Assembly: GCF_900457465.1 (NCBI RefSeq)
Contig: NZ_UAUU01000006.1
Location: 85,477-149,476, forward strand
DNA from: Sphingobacterium multivorum
GTDB lineage: Bacteria > Bacteroidota > Bacteroidia > Sphingobacteriales > Sphingobacteriaceae
Length of the DNA: 64,000 bases
Direction: 5' to 3'
The notes under the pieces are model-generated. The model was not told where the DNA came from. It saw nothing but the letters and a program-made list of their open reading frames with translations, and ran no database searches. This document shows, in pieces, positions 36,389 to 46,056 of the stretch. Within the stretch, counting starts at the first letter, position 1. The number at the start of each line of letters is the position of its first letter. A program made the translations under genes and the position numbers.

Positions 36389-36895
36389 CTATTTTGCAAC
36401 CCAAGTTTTAAAGAAATTAAGCACTTTTTCTTCATCATAGCCCTTTCCTTTTTCCAGACTACCACTCTCCTGTACATGCAATGTTTTTCCATTTCTATCC
36501 AAAATAATAAAAAATGGATAACCTAGTTTATTGCCTTCAGGGGCATACTTTTGAAACACAGCTTCATTTTTATTTTCCTTTGAATAATTGAGGTGATAAT
36601 AGAGGAAATGACTCTTTAACAACTTGTCGACACTTGCCGTTTTATGGATATATTCATTAAATCTTAAACACCAGACACACCAATTCCCACCGGCTTGAAT
36701 GACGATGTTTTTCTTTTCTTTCTTTGCTTGAACCAATAGCTGATCGATATCATTCTGTGCATTGGCATCTGGATTGTAAGGCTTCGAAAGATCCTGAGCT
36801 GTAGCAAGCTGCTGTGAGAACGCTTTGGACTGTACGAGTACCGTCCCCAAAAACACAATAGCTCCACACAGTAATAATCTTATATTTCTCATCAT
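36389..36895 (-). CDS. Exported thioredoxin-like protein (CVWC)
   Basis: 168 residues with a signal peptide (MMRNIRLLLCGAIVFLGTVLV). Thioredoxin fold with redox motif WCVWC (Cys73 and Cys76) and the cis-Pro loop GYPFFIILDRNGK. The GGNWC-xx-C context matches DUF255/thioredoxin_7-type periplasmic proteins rather than classical TrxA. It should reduce or isomerise disulfides, or handle oxidative damage, in the periplasm. It is a single gene. The upstream side toward glpD is about 450 bases without another gene. Confidence 0.88.
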   Translation of the reverse strand: MMRNIRLLLCGAIVFLGTVLVQSKAFSQQLATAQDLSKPYNPDANAQNDIDQLLVQAKKEKKNIVIQAGGNWCVWCLRFNEYIHKTASVDKLLKSHFLYYHLNYSKENKNEAVFQKYAPEGNKLGYPFFIILDRNGKTLHVQESGSLEKGKGYDEEKVLNFFKTWVAK

Positions 36896-37346
36896 AAATA
36901 AATTAAATACGAATCTAAAATTACAAAATCATTTCCCCAAACCAAAACATAAGCAGCACATAATCGTTAAACATGATATAGCTATTGACCATGAAAAAAA
37001 ACACCCAGGACTACAACGGACCGTATTTCAGCGGATTCATAAAAAACGCGATTAAGCCCTATATACATGACCTTAGGTGATCAAATAGGGGTGTCATTCA
37101 AAATACCGCCATTGGGGAGAAGTAAAAAAGGCAACCTGTTGATATGCTATACCCTATCACCCGTAAAAACCAAAAAGACTTCCTTTTGCTAAAATAAAAA
37201 CAAAACAAAACAAAAACAAACACCTGACCTTAACATAAATAATATTTAATTTCCTTTAAAATTTAACAAATATAGCATAACTTAGTGTAAAGGAAGTAGT
37301 AAAAGAAGCACAGAAGATTCACTACAAAAATCCAAAACGAAACAAA
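36896..37346. other. Intergenic region between thioredoxin-like gene and glpD
   Basis: About 450 bases, very A/T-rich near glpD, with A-rich runs (CAAAACAAAACAAAAAC) just upstream. It must hold the divergent promoters for the thioredoxin-like gene and the glycerol operon, but no exact TAnnTTTG box stands out for glpD. I see no gene, RNA or repeat. Confidence 0.5.
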
Positions 37347-38923
37347 ATGAAACACCAAGAATTCAACAGGTCAAAACTGATAGAAAAAATAAGGGATACG
37401 AGCGCGTGGGATGTTATCGTCATAGGCGGCGGTGCCAGCGGATTAGGTGTTGCATTAGATGCCTTAAGCCGAGGGTTCAAAACAATTTTATTGGAGCAGG
37501 TTGATTTTGCAAAAGCACTTCAAGCAAAGCAACAAAGCTTGTTCACGGTGGTGTACGCTACTTGGCTCAAGGCGACATCTCATTGGTTAAAGAAGCGCTT
37601 CATGAAAGAGGTTTACTCCAAAAAAATGCTCCACACCTTGTTAAAAACCAATCGTTTATCATTCCAAACTACAGCTGGTTCGATGGCCCATTTTACACCA
37701 TTGGAATGAAAATATATGACCTTCTGGCAGGTAAATTAAGCTTGGGAAAATCCATTCATATCAATAAAGAAGAAACGCTCAATCGCATAAGCACTGTACG
37801 ACCTAAAGGGCTATATGGTGGCGTGGTATATCAAGACGGACAATTTGACGACTCCAGGCTTGCGCTCAACGTTGCGCAGACCTGTATACAAATGGGCGGA
37901 GTCGCCCTAAATTATGTAAGGGTCAATAACCTCACCAAAGACAGCGATGGACGAATAAACGGTGTCATCGCCAATGATACCGAAACTGGTGAAGTTTTCA
38001 CCATACAAGGCAAAGCTGTTATCAATGCTACAGGAATATTTGTCGATGATATCTTAAAAATGGATAGACCTGAAGCGAAACAAATGGTACGCCCCAGCCA
38101 GGGTGTTCACCTTGTATTTGACAAGTCGTTTCTCCCGGGCGACGATGCCATTATGATTCCAAAAACGGATGATGGACGGGTCCTTTTTCTAGTACCTTGG
38201 CATAATCGAGTCATTGTGGGAACAACGGATACACCAATAGACGAGCATAACCTTGAACCGGTAGCTTTGGAGCAGGAGATCGATTTTATTCTGAAAACGG
38301 CGGGACGTTACTTGATAAAACAACCAACAAGAGCGGATGCATTGGCCGTATTCGCCGGCCTCCGTCCACTGGCAGCCCCTACAGGTAACTCAAACAAAAC
38401 CAAAGAGATCTCACGAAGCCACAAGGTTATTGTTAGCGACTCCAAATTACTGACTTTAACTGGCGGAAAGTGGACAACATTCCGTCGAATGGGCCAAGAT
38501 ACCCTAGACAAAGCGATAAAAATTGGTTGTTTACCTCAAAAAGAAAGCCGGTCTGCCACACAAAAGATCTATAGCGCCATTCCAACGTCCGACAGAAGCA
38601 ATCATATGTATATTTACGGTGCCGACCAAGAAATGATCAATGCATTGGCTCAGGAAAATCCCGAATGGAACGAAAAGTTAATCCCACATCTTGAGTTCAA
38701 AAAGGCCGAAGTTGTTTGGGCAGCACGCAACGAACTTGCCAGGACTGTGGAAGATGTGCTATCCCGTCGGGTACGGATGCTATTTCTTGATGCGAAAGCT
38801 GCAATTGAAGCTGCACCTGATGTCGCAAAAATACTCGCCCAGGAACTGGAAAAAGATGAAGATTGGCAAAATGATCAAATAACGCATTTTCAAAATGTTG
38901 CAAAAAATTATATCTTAAAGTAA
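37347..38923 (+). pseudogene. glpD: Aerobic glycerol-3-phosphate dehydrogenase, frame broken by one missing base
   Basis: FAD enzyme that oxidises glycerol 3-phosphate to dihydroxyacetone phosphate at the membrane and feeds electrons to quinones. The N-terminal part has the FAD motif VIVIGGGASGLGVALDAL. The remainder (from about 37516, with ATGs available from 37562) carries LVHGGVRYLAQGDI, the RPSQGVHLVFDK segment and the C-terminal domain. The frame breaks at AAAAGC (37511-37516). One added G gives the expected FAKGTSSKATKLVHGG, so the intact gene is about 525 residues. It heads a glpD-glpK-glpF operon. Assembly error and true inactivation both remain possible, but no other decay is seen. 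Confidence 0.9.
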
Positions 38924-38957
38924 TACAAAATAACCAGCAATACTCAATTACTCAATT

Positions 38958-40457
38958 ATGGAACAACAATACATCTTGGCAATGGATCAAGGTACCACCA
39001 GCTCCAGAGCTATCATTTTTGATAAAGACAGAAATATAGTCTCCATTGCCCAGAAGGAATTTACGCAAATATTCCCACAACCAGGATGGGTTGAACACGA
39101 TCCACATGAAATCTGGTCAACACAGGCAGGTGTCACTGCAGAAGCAACCACAAAAGCAGGGTTAAACGGCAAAAATATTGCCGCTATTGGCATTACCAAT
39201 CAACGGGAAACTGTGGTCGTTTGGGAAAAAGAAACAGGAAAACCCATCTACAATGCCATTGTATGGCAAGATAAACGCACAGCAGATTATTGCGACGAGT
39301 TGCGTAGCTCTGGAAAACATGAGATGATCCAGGAAAAAACAGGCCTAATATTAGATCCTTACTTTTCTGCAACCAAAATAAAATGGATTCTGGATAACGT
39401 GGAAGGTGCCCGGGAAAAAGCACAAAACGGGGAATTAATCTGTGGAACTATTGACACTTGGCTCGTCTGGAACCTCACCCGGGGCGATGCTCACATTACG
39501 GATGTAACAAACGCTTCCCGCACCTTACTCTTTAATATTCATAGCATGGAATGGGATAAGGAGCTACTCGAATTATTTGACATCCCCGCCGCCATGCTGC
39601 CCGAAGTAAAAGAAAGCAGTGAAATATATGGGGAATCACGGACAACCATTTTTGCACACAAAGTCAAGATAGCTGGAATTGCTGGCGACCAGCAGGCGGC
39701 ACTGTTCGGACAGCAATGTATTGAAAAGGGAATGGTCAAAAACACGTACGGCACTGGATGTTTTATGTTAATGAACATCGGGGATAAACCAATCCGTTCA
39801 AAGAACAACCTTTTAACGACTGTCGCCTGGAAAATCAACGGAAAAACAGAATATGCCTTAGAGGGGAGCATATTTATCGGCGGTGCACTGGTCCAATGGC
39901 TACGCGACAATCTCAACATCATCTACAAATCGGCAGACATAGAGCAATTAGCGCTGACAGAAAAAGATAATGGCGGTGTCACATTTATCCCTACATTCGC
40001 CGGACTGGGGGCTCCATACTGGAACGCTCGTGCACAAGGTACACTATTTGGCCTTACGCGTGCAACAACCAATGGTCATATTGCACGTGCCTCGCTAGAG
40101 GCAATTTCCCTGCAGACTCGTGATGTGCTGCAAGCCATGGAAGCTGATAGCGGCATACCGATCAAAGAATTGCGTGTAGACGGCGGTGCAACAGCAAATA
40201 ATCTACTTATGCAGATTCAGGCCAATGTACTAAACAGCAAAGTTGTACGCCCCAAAATTACAGAAACTACAGCTTTGGGGGCAGCATACCTCGCCGGACT
40301 GGCCGTGGGATTCTGGAAAAATGAGGATGAGATTTCTAAGTTTTGGGCACAGGATCGTATATTTGAACCTGAAGCAGAGCAAGAAGAGCAAACAAAAAAG
40401 ATTATTAAGCTCTGGACCAAGGGAGTCAAAGCATTACAATACTGGACCGAAAACTAA
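38958..40457 (+). CDS. glpK: Glycerol kinase
   Basis: 499 residues, the usual length. FGGY-family kinase that phosphorylates glycerol to glycerol 3-phosphate with ATP in the cytosol. The N-terminal motif [15 protein letters not shown] contacts phosphate, [17 protein letters not shown] is the family's glycerol-binding region, and [17 protein letters not shown] and [15 protein letters not shown] match the C-terminal ATP-binding lobe. It lies 34 bases after glpD and 9 bases before glpF, so one operon takes up, phosphorylates and oxidises glycerol. All key motifs are intact. Confidence 0.97.
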   Translation: MEQQYILAMDQGTTSSRAIIFDKDRNIVSIAQKEFTQIFPQPGWVEHDPHEIWSTQAGVTAEATTKAGLNGKNIAAIGITNQRETVVVWEKETGKPIYNAIVWQDKRTADYCDELRSSGKHEMIQEKTGLILDPYFSATKIKWILDNVEGAREKAQNGELICGTIDTWLVWNLTRGDAHITDVTNASRTLLFNIHSMEWDKELLELFDIPAAMLPEVKESSEIYGESRTTIFAHKVKIAGIAGDQQAALFGQQCIEKGMVKNTYGTGCFMLMNIGDKPIRSKNNLLTTVAWKINGKTEYALEGSIFIGGALVQWLRDNLNIIYKSADIEQLALTEKDNGGVTFIPTFAGLGAPYWNARAQGTLFGLTRATTNGHIARASLEAISLQTRDVLQAMEADSGIPIKELRVDGGATANNLLMQIQANVLNSKVVRPKITETTALGAAYLAGLAVGFWKNEDEISKFWAQDRIFEPEAEQEEQTKKIIKLWTKGVKALQYWTEN

Positions 40458-40466
40458 CCGACAAGC

Positions 40467-41207
40467 ATGAACCATTATTTAGCAGAATTTATCGGCACCA
40501 CCCTTCTCCTTCTTTTAGGCAATGGGGTTGTGGCCAACGTTATCTTAAAAGGCACAAAAGGAGAAAATGGAGGGTGGATTGTAATCACGACCGCATGGGC
40601 ACTTGCAGTCTATGTAGGTGTAGTTTTTGCCGGCCCATATACCGGAGCCCATCTCAATCCTGCGGTAACCATTGCCGTAGCCCTTAATCATGGCCTCCCT
40701 TGGATAGAAGTACCTGGCTATATTCTCGCACAAATTGCCGGTGGTTTCTGTGGCGCGATGTTGACCTACATCATGCACAAAGACCATTTCGATGCAACAG
40801 CAGACCCAACGACCAAACTTGGTGTTTTCGCTACTATACCCAACATCCGAAATACATCAACAAATCTGGCAAGTGAAATTATCGGAACCTTTGTGTTGAT
40901 TTTTGTAATTTTCTTCATAACAGGTCAAGATGTCACCATTGACGGAAAAACAGCTCCCATTGGCATAGGCTCCCTTGGTGCGATACCCGTTGCATTCCTC
41001 GTGTGGGCCATCGGTCTCTCCCTAGGCGGAACTACGGGATATGCCATCAATCCTGCCCGGGATTTTGGCCCACGCTTATTTCATGCGCTTTGGCCAATCA
41101 AAGGAAAAGGTAGCTCCGACTGGTCTTATGCCTGGATTCCAATCCTAGGACCGATCTTGGGCGCCATTTTAGCCTTTGCACTGTATACCTGTATAAAACC
41201 GGCCTAA
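40467..41207 (+). CDS. glpF: Glycerol uptake facilitator (aquaglyceroporin)
   Basis: 246 residues with six membrane helices of the MIP family. The two pore NPA motifs are present: HLNPAVTIAV and AINPARDFGPR. The Asp following the second NPAR is the usual mark of glycerol-conducting members rather than water-only aquaporins. It sits in the inner membrane and lets glycerol in for GlpK to trap. It is the last gene of the operon, with a terminator right after the stop that is shared with the convergent acyltransferase gene. Confidence 0.97.
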   Translation: MNHYLAEFIGTTLLLLLGNGVVANVILKGTKGENGGWIVITTAWALAVYVGVVFAGPYTGAHLNPAVTIAVALNHGLPWIEVPGYILAQIAGGFCGAMLTYIMHKDHFDATADPTTKLGVFATIPNIRNTSTNLASEIIGTFVLIFVIFFITGQDVTIDGKTAPIGIGSLGAIPVAFLVWAIGLSLGGTTGYAINPARDFGPRLFHALWPIKGKGSSDWSYAWIPILGPILGAILAFALYTCIKPA

Positions 41208-41230
41208 TCAAGGTCGAGCTGCACGAACAA

Positions 41231-41265
41231 AATAAAAGGGATTCAAAAATTGAATCCCTTTTATT
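41231..41265. terminator. Bidirectional intrinsic terminator
   Basis: AATAAAAGGGATTCAA pairs with TTGAATCCCTTTTATT around a short A-rich loop. It lies between convergent glpF and the N-acyltransferase gene. Confidence 0.85.
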
Positions 41266-41268
41266 TTA

Positions 41269-42228
41269 TTATCCACGCTTGGGTTTTCTATGACCGTATT
41301 CACGATCCCGATCAAACGTATTCATATGGCGTTCCTTCTTCACGGGATACACATCATCAATTACAATCAAAATACCTTTTTCTTCTACCGTACCAAACTC
41401 ATCATTACGTGCAGTGCCAAATGATTTCATCGTAGGCGATAGGTTCATATAGGTATTGATCAACGGTGGAATATTCTCTCCCAATGCTCTCACATGGCTA
41501 TTTAACACCTTATATCCTTCTTTATAATCCAGCCCATCAAATACGCCGACAAAGCGATCGTAATCATTTTTGATTTCCAATTCCGGAAGAGGAAGAACCA
41601 ATTTATCATGGTCAGGAAAATAATAGTCCATAAAATAAAGCAACATATCCCGTGCATCTTTATTATAATGTGGATACATGGTCACTTTACCAAAGAGGTA
41701 TTTAATTTCAGGGTTAAGCATCACCAAAGCCCCTAAACCGTCCCAAAGATTGTCCAATGAAAAAATTCCTTTTCTATTGTCGATGGCTGGTTGGTACTTA
41801 GGCTGTACAAACGACCGCCCCAACTCTATGGTGTAAGGTAGATATTCATTCGTAAATAATTCGGAAAACTGAAAATAATGTGCTGTTGATAAATTGGGTA
41901 TGCCGTTTACTTCACCAGCCTCGGCACATTTGATCACCCTATAACCGGCAACCACCTCTTCATCTTCGGGATTCCATGCGATCAACTGATCGTAACAATC
42001 TTCGCATGTATCATTTTCATCGATATCAATTGAAAGTCCTGTACCTCCCCCTGCGCCACGAAAAGTCAACTCCCGCAAACGCCCAATTTCACGCATGACA
42101 TTTGGCGAATTATGATAGTTGATTAAGTATATCTCGTTATTTCCATTGTTGGTATATCGTAAGAAGACTTCTTTATTCAATTCGGTCTTCAATAATTCTC
42201 TATCAACTGGAGGTATAATTTCTTGCAT
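41269..42228 (-). CDS. glsB: N-acyltransferase of glycine/ornithine lipid synthesis (GlsB-like)
   Basis: 319 residues, GNAT-fold family of the OlsB/GlsB type (hemolysin-like). It contains REIGRLRELTFRGAGGGTGLSIDID and ELGRSFVQPKYQ, the blocks typical of this family. In Bacteroides the homologue N-acylates glycine with a 3-hydroxy fatty acid from acyl carrier protein, the first step to glycine lipids and flavolipins. In other bacteria the same fold acts on ornithine. It follows the O-acyltransferase gene by 5 bases on the same strand, the operon arrangement expected for GlsB/GlsA. The amino acid substrate cannot be read from sequence. Confidence 0.8.
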   Translation of the reverse strand: MQEIIPPVDRELLKTELNKEVFLRYTNNGNNEIYLINYHNSPNVMREIGRLRELTFRGAGGGTGLSIDIDENDTCEDCYDQLIAWNPEDEEVVAGYRVIKCAEAGEVNGIPNLSTAHYFQFSELFTNEYLPYTIELGRSFVQPKYQPAIDNRKGIFSLDNLWDGLGALVMLNPEIKYLFGKVTMYPHYNKDARDMLLYFMDYYFPDHDKLVLPLPELEIKNDYDRFVGVFDGLDYKEGYKVLNSHVRALGENIPPLINTYMNLSPTMKSFGTARNDEFGTVEEKGILIVIDDVYPVKKERHMNTFDRDREYGHRKPKRG

Positions 42229-42233
42229 AAATT

Positions 42234-43067
42234 CTATTTTTCTTGAGCCAATCCATAAACCCTTCTTTTCACTTCCTCAGCCCAAGTTTTTTCGTTTTTT
42301 GATTGATCAAACGCTGTATAAGGGATTCTTTCTCCTACTATAATATTGACGGTATGTCCGCGTTGAGCAAACATTTCATCAGGTAAATATAACATTTCAA
42401 TGTTTACCTTGAGACCCAATTTCTGTCTAAGCCTTGCAAAATTATAAAAAAACTTAGAGTTTTTACCGTCAATCAGGACCGGAATGATATCTTTTTTATA
42501 TTTTTTTGCTTTGCTAATAAAACTTTTCTTCCATTCTAGGTCTTCTATACGGCCATCGTTTTGTTTTCTGGAAACCAAACCAGCAGGGAATACCAATAGC
42601 GCATCATCCGCTCCGTAAGCCTCCTCGATCGCAGAAATAGCCTGTTTCCCCTGCCCCCCCAACTTATTGACACCGACAAACAAAGGCCTCAAATTACCTA
42701 TATTTAAAAGAATATCATTAACCAAAAATTTCACATCGCGTCTATATTTACCTATAGCGTGCATAAATGCAATTCCATCCAATCCGCCCAAAGGGTGATT
42801 GGACGCAAAAATAACCGGATCCGATACTGGAATATTTTCTGCCCCATACAAATTGACCTTGACATCCAGATCGTTGATCAATGCATCAACAAAGTCCAGG
42901 CCCTGAAGATCCGCAAAGCGCGTCATAATATCATTTATCTCGTCTTCATGAATTGTCCTTTTTAAATAATTAAGTAAAAAAGACGGAATCCATTTAGCAA
43001 GGCCCGCATTTTTTTTGTGAATAACTTCACGTATATCAATAAACTTTTTACTCTCGCTTGTGATCAT
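42234..43067 (-). CDS. glsA: O-acyltransferase (PlsC-like, GlsA-like)
   Basis: 277 residues from the ATG at 43067. PlsC-family acyltransferase with the catalytic NHPLGGLDGIAF (a H-x5-D variant of the usual HX4D box) and the second motif FPAGLVSRK. Associated with the inner membrane, it should add the second fatty acid, ester-linked to the 3-hydroxyl of the N-acyl amino acid made by the neighbouring GlsB-like enzyme. Together they would make the zwitterionic amino lipids characteristic of Bacteroidota. Alternative: general lysophosphatidate acyltransferase, but the coupling with the N-acyltransferase argues against it. Confidence 0.8.
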   Translation of the reverse strand: MITSESKKFIDIREVIHKKNAGLAKWIPSFLLNYLKRTIHEDEINDIMTRFADLQGLDFVDALINDLDVKVNLYGAENIPVSDPVIFASNHPLGGLDGIAFMHAIGKYRRDVKFLVNDILLNIGNLRPLFVGVNKLGGQGKQAISAIEEAYGADDALLVFPAGLVSRKQNDGRIEDLEWKKSFISKAKKYKKDIIPVLIDGKNSKFFYNFARLRQKLGLKVNIEMLYLPDEMFAQRGHTVNIIVGERIPYTAFDQSKNEKTWAEEVKRRVYGLAQEK

Positions 43068-43321
43068 CAATCTTACTGTTCCAATTAAAAATACTTCACC
43101 TCCGTTTAAGCCTAGTTTTTAGGCCTATCCCAATTCGTTGACAAAAATAATAACAGAATGGTAATAAAAGTACAATTTTAAACTTTAAAATTGTACTTAT
43201 TTGCAATAATGTATTCGTTCTCTGTGCTTCCTGTTTTAGGTATTACAAGCAATCAACGAATTAAGTATAAATCTGATCCTGTAAAATTTCTTTTCACCTA
43301 GTTTTTTTATTAAGTTTGAGT

Positions 43322-43984
43322 ATGCTAATAAGTCAATTTCTTTCAAATGCTGATTTCAGTATTCAAAATGCTGATTCAATACAACAAGCGCTAGAGAAGC
43401 TGCAAGATATGCTTTGTAAAGAATTAGTCGTTTTAAATGGTGACGACTATATTGGCCTGGTTAATGAAACCATCTTATTGGATGCGGAAGATGAAGATGC
43501 TCCCCTTTCTTCCATAAAAATAAATACGGCCCCCATACAGCTGAAGTTCAATCAACACCCCTATGATGCCCTGGTGATGATAACGGTATATAATAGCACA
43601 ATCATTCCTATTTTAGATCAAGACAACAAATATATTGGTGTGTCAACACAATTGGATATATTAAAGGCAATAAGTTCAATTCAATCACAAAATGAATCTG
43701 GTGCTATTATTGTGTTGGCGACTGGCCTACACGATTTTTCACTTTCACAGATTGCGCACCTTGTTGAAAGTGACAATTGCAGAATCCTCAATTGCGCAAC
43801 TAAAATAAATTTGGAAAGTGACAACATTGAAGTTACCCTTAAAGTCGACAAGTCAAACATCAATGCCTTACTGAATTCATTCCTAAGACACAACTATTTA
43901 ATTCTTGAAACCCATAATACCATAGCTGCATTTGACGACACTGCCGACCGTTATCAGCAGCTTATGAATTATATTAACATTTGA
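43322..43984 (+). CDS. CBS-domain protein with ACT-like C-terminus
   Basis: 220 residues from the ATG at 43322 (an in-frame TTG just upstream is less likely). A pair of CBS motifs (about 1-125) with the pattern 'VVLNGDDYIGLVNETILLD' and 'IIPILDQDNKYIGVSTQLDILKA', which usually bind adenosine nucleotides. The remainder (about 130-220) has an ACT-like alternation of strands and helices. It stands 46 bases ahead of NAD kinase on the same strand, a common Bacteroidota pairing, so it may sense adenylate status for NADP synthesis. No direct evidence for that is in the sequence. Confidence 0.85.
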   Translation: MLISQFLSNADFSIQNADSIQQALEKLQDMLCKELVVLNGDDYIGLVNETILLDAEDEDAPLSSIKINTAPIQLKFNQHPYDALVMITVYNSTIIPILDQDNKYIGVSTQLDILKAISSIQSQNESGAIIVLATGLHDFSLSQIAHLVESDNCRILNCATKINLESDNIEVTLKVDKSNINALLNSFLRHNYLILETHNTIAAFDDTADRYQQLMNYINI

Positions 43985-44030
43985 TTAAGATTAGTTTTTT
44001 CTCATCTTTGCCCCATAAATTGAAAACAAT

Positions 44031-44915
44031 ATGAGAATCGCAATATATGGAAGAGAGTTTCAACCCTCTGTTATACCACATGTGAAACACTTATTTGAAT
44101 ATCTTGTCGATAAAAATATTGAGATCTGGGTATATAATCCATTTCATGAATTTCTGCAATCACAATTTGAATGCGCCTTTAATTTCTCAACATACAATAC
44201 CTATCAAGAAATAAAAGATCATATTGACATCATGTTGAGTCTAGGCGGAGATGGAACCATGTTATCTGCTGTTTCCCTGATTAAAGATTCCGGAATTCCA
44301 ATTGCAGGAATAAACTTTGGACGCCTCGGCTTTTTAGCGTCCATCAATAAAAATGATTTTGAGGATGCCATCGAGGATATACTGAACCAGCGTTTTACCA
44401 TACAGAAGCGCGTGCTGCTCTCTGTAGAATCTGAACAGCTTAACTTGTTTGAAGGCAATCATTATGCCCTTAATGATATCACCGTATTTCGTTACGACAG
44501 CTCGGCCATGATTACGGTCAATGCACGCATCAATGGCGAACTACTGAATTCATACTGGGCAGATGGACTAATTATCGCTACACCTACCGGATCCACAGCC
44601 TATTCATTGAGTTGCGGCGGACCTATTATTATGCCGGAAAGTGGCAATTTTGTCATTACCCCCATCTCTCCGCACAACCTCAATGTGAGACCCATTGTCA
44701 TCTCGAATCAGTTTACCCTTGAATTGGAAATAGAGAGTCGAAGCAATCAATACATCTTAAGCTGTGATTCCAAAAACGAGTCTATTGATACATCTGTAAA
44801 ATTAACCATTAAACAGGCTCCATTTACTATTAATCTGATTAGACTCCCCCATGAAAGCTTTTTCAGTACGCTGCGGGAAAAATTACTTTGGGGCATCGAT
44901 GTCAGAAATTATTAG
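44031..44915 (+). CDS. nadK: NAD kinase
   Basis: 294 residues. Phosphorylates NAD to NADP in the cytosol. The diagnostic GGDGT motif is at 72-76 (LSLGGDGTMLSAV), followed by GINFGRLGFLASI, then NDITVFRYDSSAMI and the C-terminal DGLIIATPTGSTAYSLSCGGPI block that forms the NAD site. Length and motifs are normal. It sits between a CBS-domain gene and the uppS-bamA-skp cluster, an arrangement seen widely in Bacteroidota. Confidence 0.97.
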   Translation: MRIAIYGREFQPSVIPHVKHLFEYLVDKNIEIWVYNPFHEFLQSQFECAFNFSTYNTYQEIKDHIDIMLSLGGDGTMLSAVSLIKDSGIPIAGINFGRLGFLASINKNDFEDAIEDILNQRFTIQKRVLLSVESEQLNLFEGNHYALNDITVFRYDSSAMITVNARINGELLNSYWADGLIIATPTGSTAYSLSCGGPIIMPESGNFVITPISPHNLNVRPIVISNQFTLELEIESRSNQYILSCDSKNESIDTSVKLTIKQAPFTINLIRLPHESFFSTLREKLLWGIDVRNY

Positions 44916-45166
44916 GCTATCAATTCACTTCGCACAAGCTCGCTTTGTATGAAGAGAAACACACAAAACAATCTTTCTACATATTGTCCTTCTAAATTTC
45001 CAATTAAAAATCGATATTTGGAAGAAATAAAGAAAGACGGAATAAGAACATCCGGAATAGAAATCCAAGTGCGATAATTAATCAATGAAAAGTACGTTAA
45101 ACAAACAATAATCATTGGTAGCAATACAGGAAACCAAAAGTAGGTTTTAAAACGCCAAAATAGCAT
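44912..45166 (-). CDS. Possible small membrane protein, opposite strand
   Basis: 84 residues filling the 250-base gap between nadK and uppS on the minus strand, overlapping the nadK stop by 4 bases. The N-terminus (RFKTYFWFPVLLPMIIVCLTYFSLI) is a strong membrane segment, and the codon pattern is not obviously random. In relatives this spot often carries a plus-strand gene for an outer-membrane protein, which is absent here. No homologue is recognised. It may be real or a chance open frame. Confidence 0.35.
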   Translation of the reverse strand: MLFWRFKTYFWFPVLLPMIIVCLTYFSLINYRTWISIPDVLIPSFFISSKYRFLIGNLEGQYVERLFCVFLFIQSELVRSELIA

Positions 45167-45204
45167 TGATGCCTAAGGTGTTCATTTTATTGAAAACAGC
45201 AAAA

Positions 45205-45942
45205 ATGAGTTTTTTAGATCAGATAGATAGTATTAAATTGCCACAGCATATAGCCATCATCATGGATGGCAACGGCCGTTGGGCAAAACAGAAAGGGAAA
45301 CTTCGCGTATTTGGGCATCAAAATGGTGTAAAAGCAGTACGAGAAGCATTAGAAGGATGTGTAAAAGCAAATATTAAATTTCTGACACTTTATGCATTTT
45401 CTGCAGAAAACTGGAATAGGCCTAAGCTCGAGGTAATGGCACTCATGGAGCTATTGGTTACTTCCCTTAAAAAAGAAATCAAAACTTTTCAGGAGAATGG
45501 CGTCCGTTTGAATGTCATTGGTGATATCACCAAACTACCTTCCAATGCACAAAAGAAGCTACAGGAAACCATAGAAGCAACGAAAGAAAATACACACTGT
45601 ACATTGACATTAGCGTTGAGTTACAGTTCCCGACAAGAAATTGTAGATGCCGCCCGGAATCTAGCCCAACAAGTAAAAGACGGAAAACTCCATGCGGAAG
45701 AAATCAACGATGAGTTATTCGCTGCAAACCTCTATACACAAAACCTCCCCGATCCTGACCTGTTGATACGTACCAGCGGAGAATTGAGAATAAGCAACTT
45801 CCTACTCTGGCAAATTGCCTATTCAGAATTATGCTTCCTTGATAAGATGTGGCCTGAGTTTACGAAAGAAGATTTATTTAAATCCATCGTCGATTATCAG
45901 CAACGCGAAAGAAGGTTTGGAAAAACAAGTGAACAGTTATAA
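45205..45942 (+). CDS. uppS: Undecaprenyl diphosphate synthase (isoprenyl transferase)
   Basis: 245 residues from the ATG at 45205 (MSFLDQIDSIKLPQHIA), the usual start for this family in Bacteroidota. An earlier in-frame TTG at 45166 is unlikely. cis-Prenyltransferase that builds the C55 lipid carrier for peptidoglycan and O-antigen. The catalytic Asp is in IAIIMDGNGRWAK (about Asp21), with LTLYAFSAENW and the C-terminal DLLIRTSGELRISNFLLWQ and YQQRERRFG blocks for diphosphate and Mg. It is followed by bamA, so envelope precursor supply and outer-membrane assembly genes are clustered. Confidence 0.96.
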   Translation: MSFLDQIDSIKLPQHIAIIMDGNGRWAKQKGKLRVFGHQNGVKAVREALEGCVKANIKFLTLYAFSAENWNRPKLEVMALMELLVTSLKKEIKTFQENGVRLNVIGDITKLPSNAQKKLQETIEATKENTHCTLTLALSYSSRQEIVDAARNLAQQVKDGKLHAEEINDELFAANLYTQNLPDPDLLIRTSGELRISNFLLWQIAYSELCFLDKMWPEFTKEDLFKSIVDYQQRERRFGKTSEQL

Positions 45943-46056
45943 AGATTTTATTAAATTTGACCACTGATTTGAATAAAAGCAAGCTGGTTAAATTTTCTTA
46001 ATTAACAAAAATTAAACAAACGATTGGTGTACTTTAGCGCCAATAATTATAGATAA

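Noticed and set aside
36991..37080. 29-codon plus-strand frame starting MKKNTQDYNG
   Set aside because: Short, no promoter or conserved context, composition typical of the surrounding spacer.
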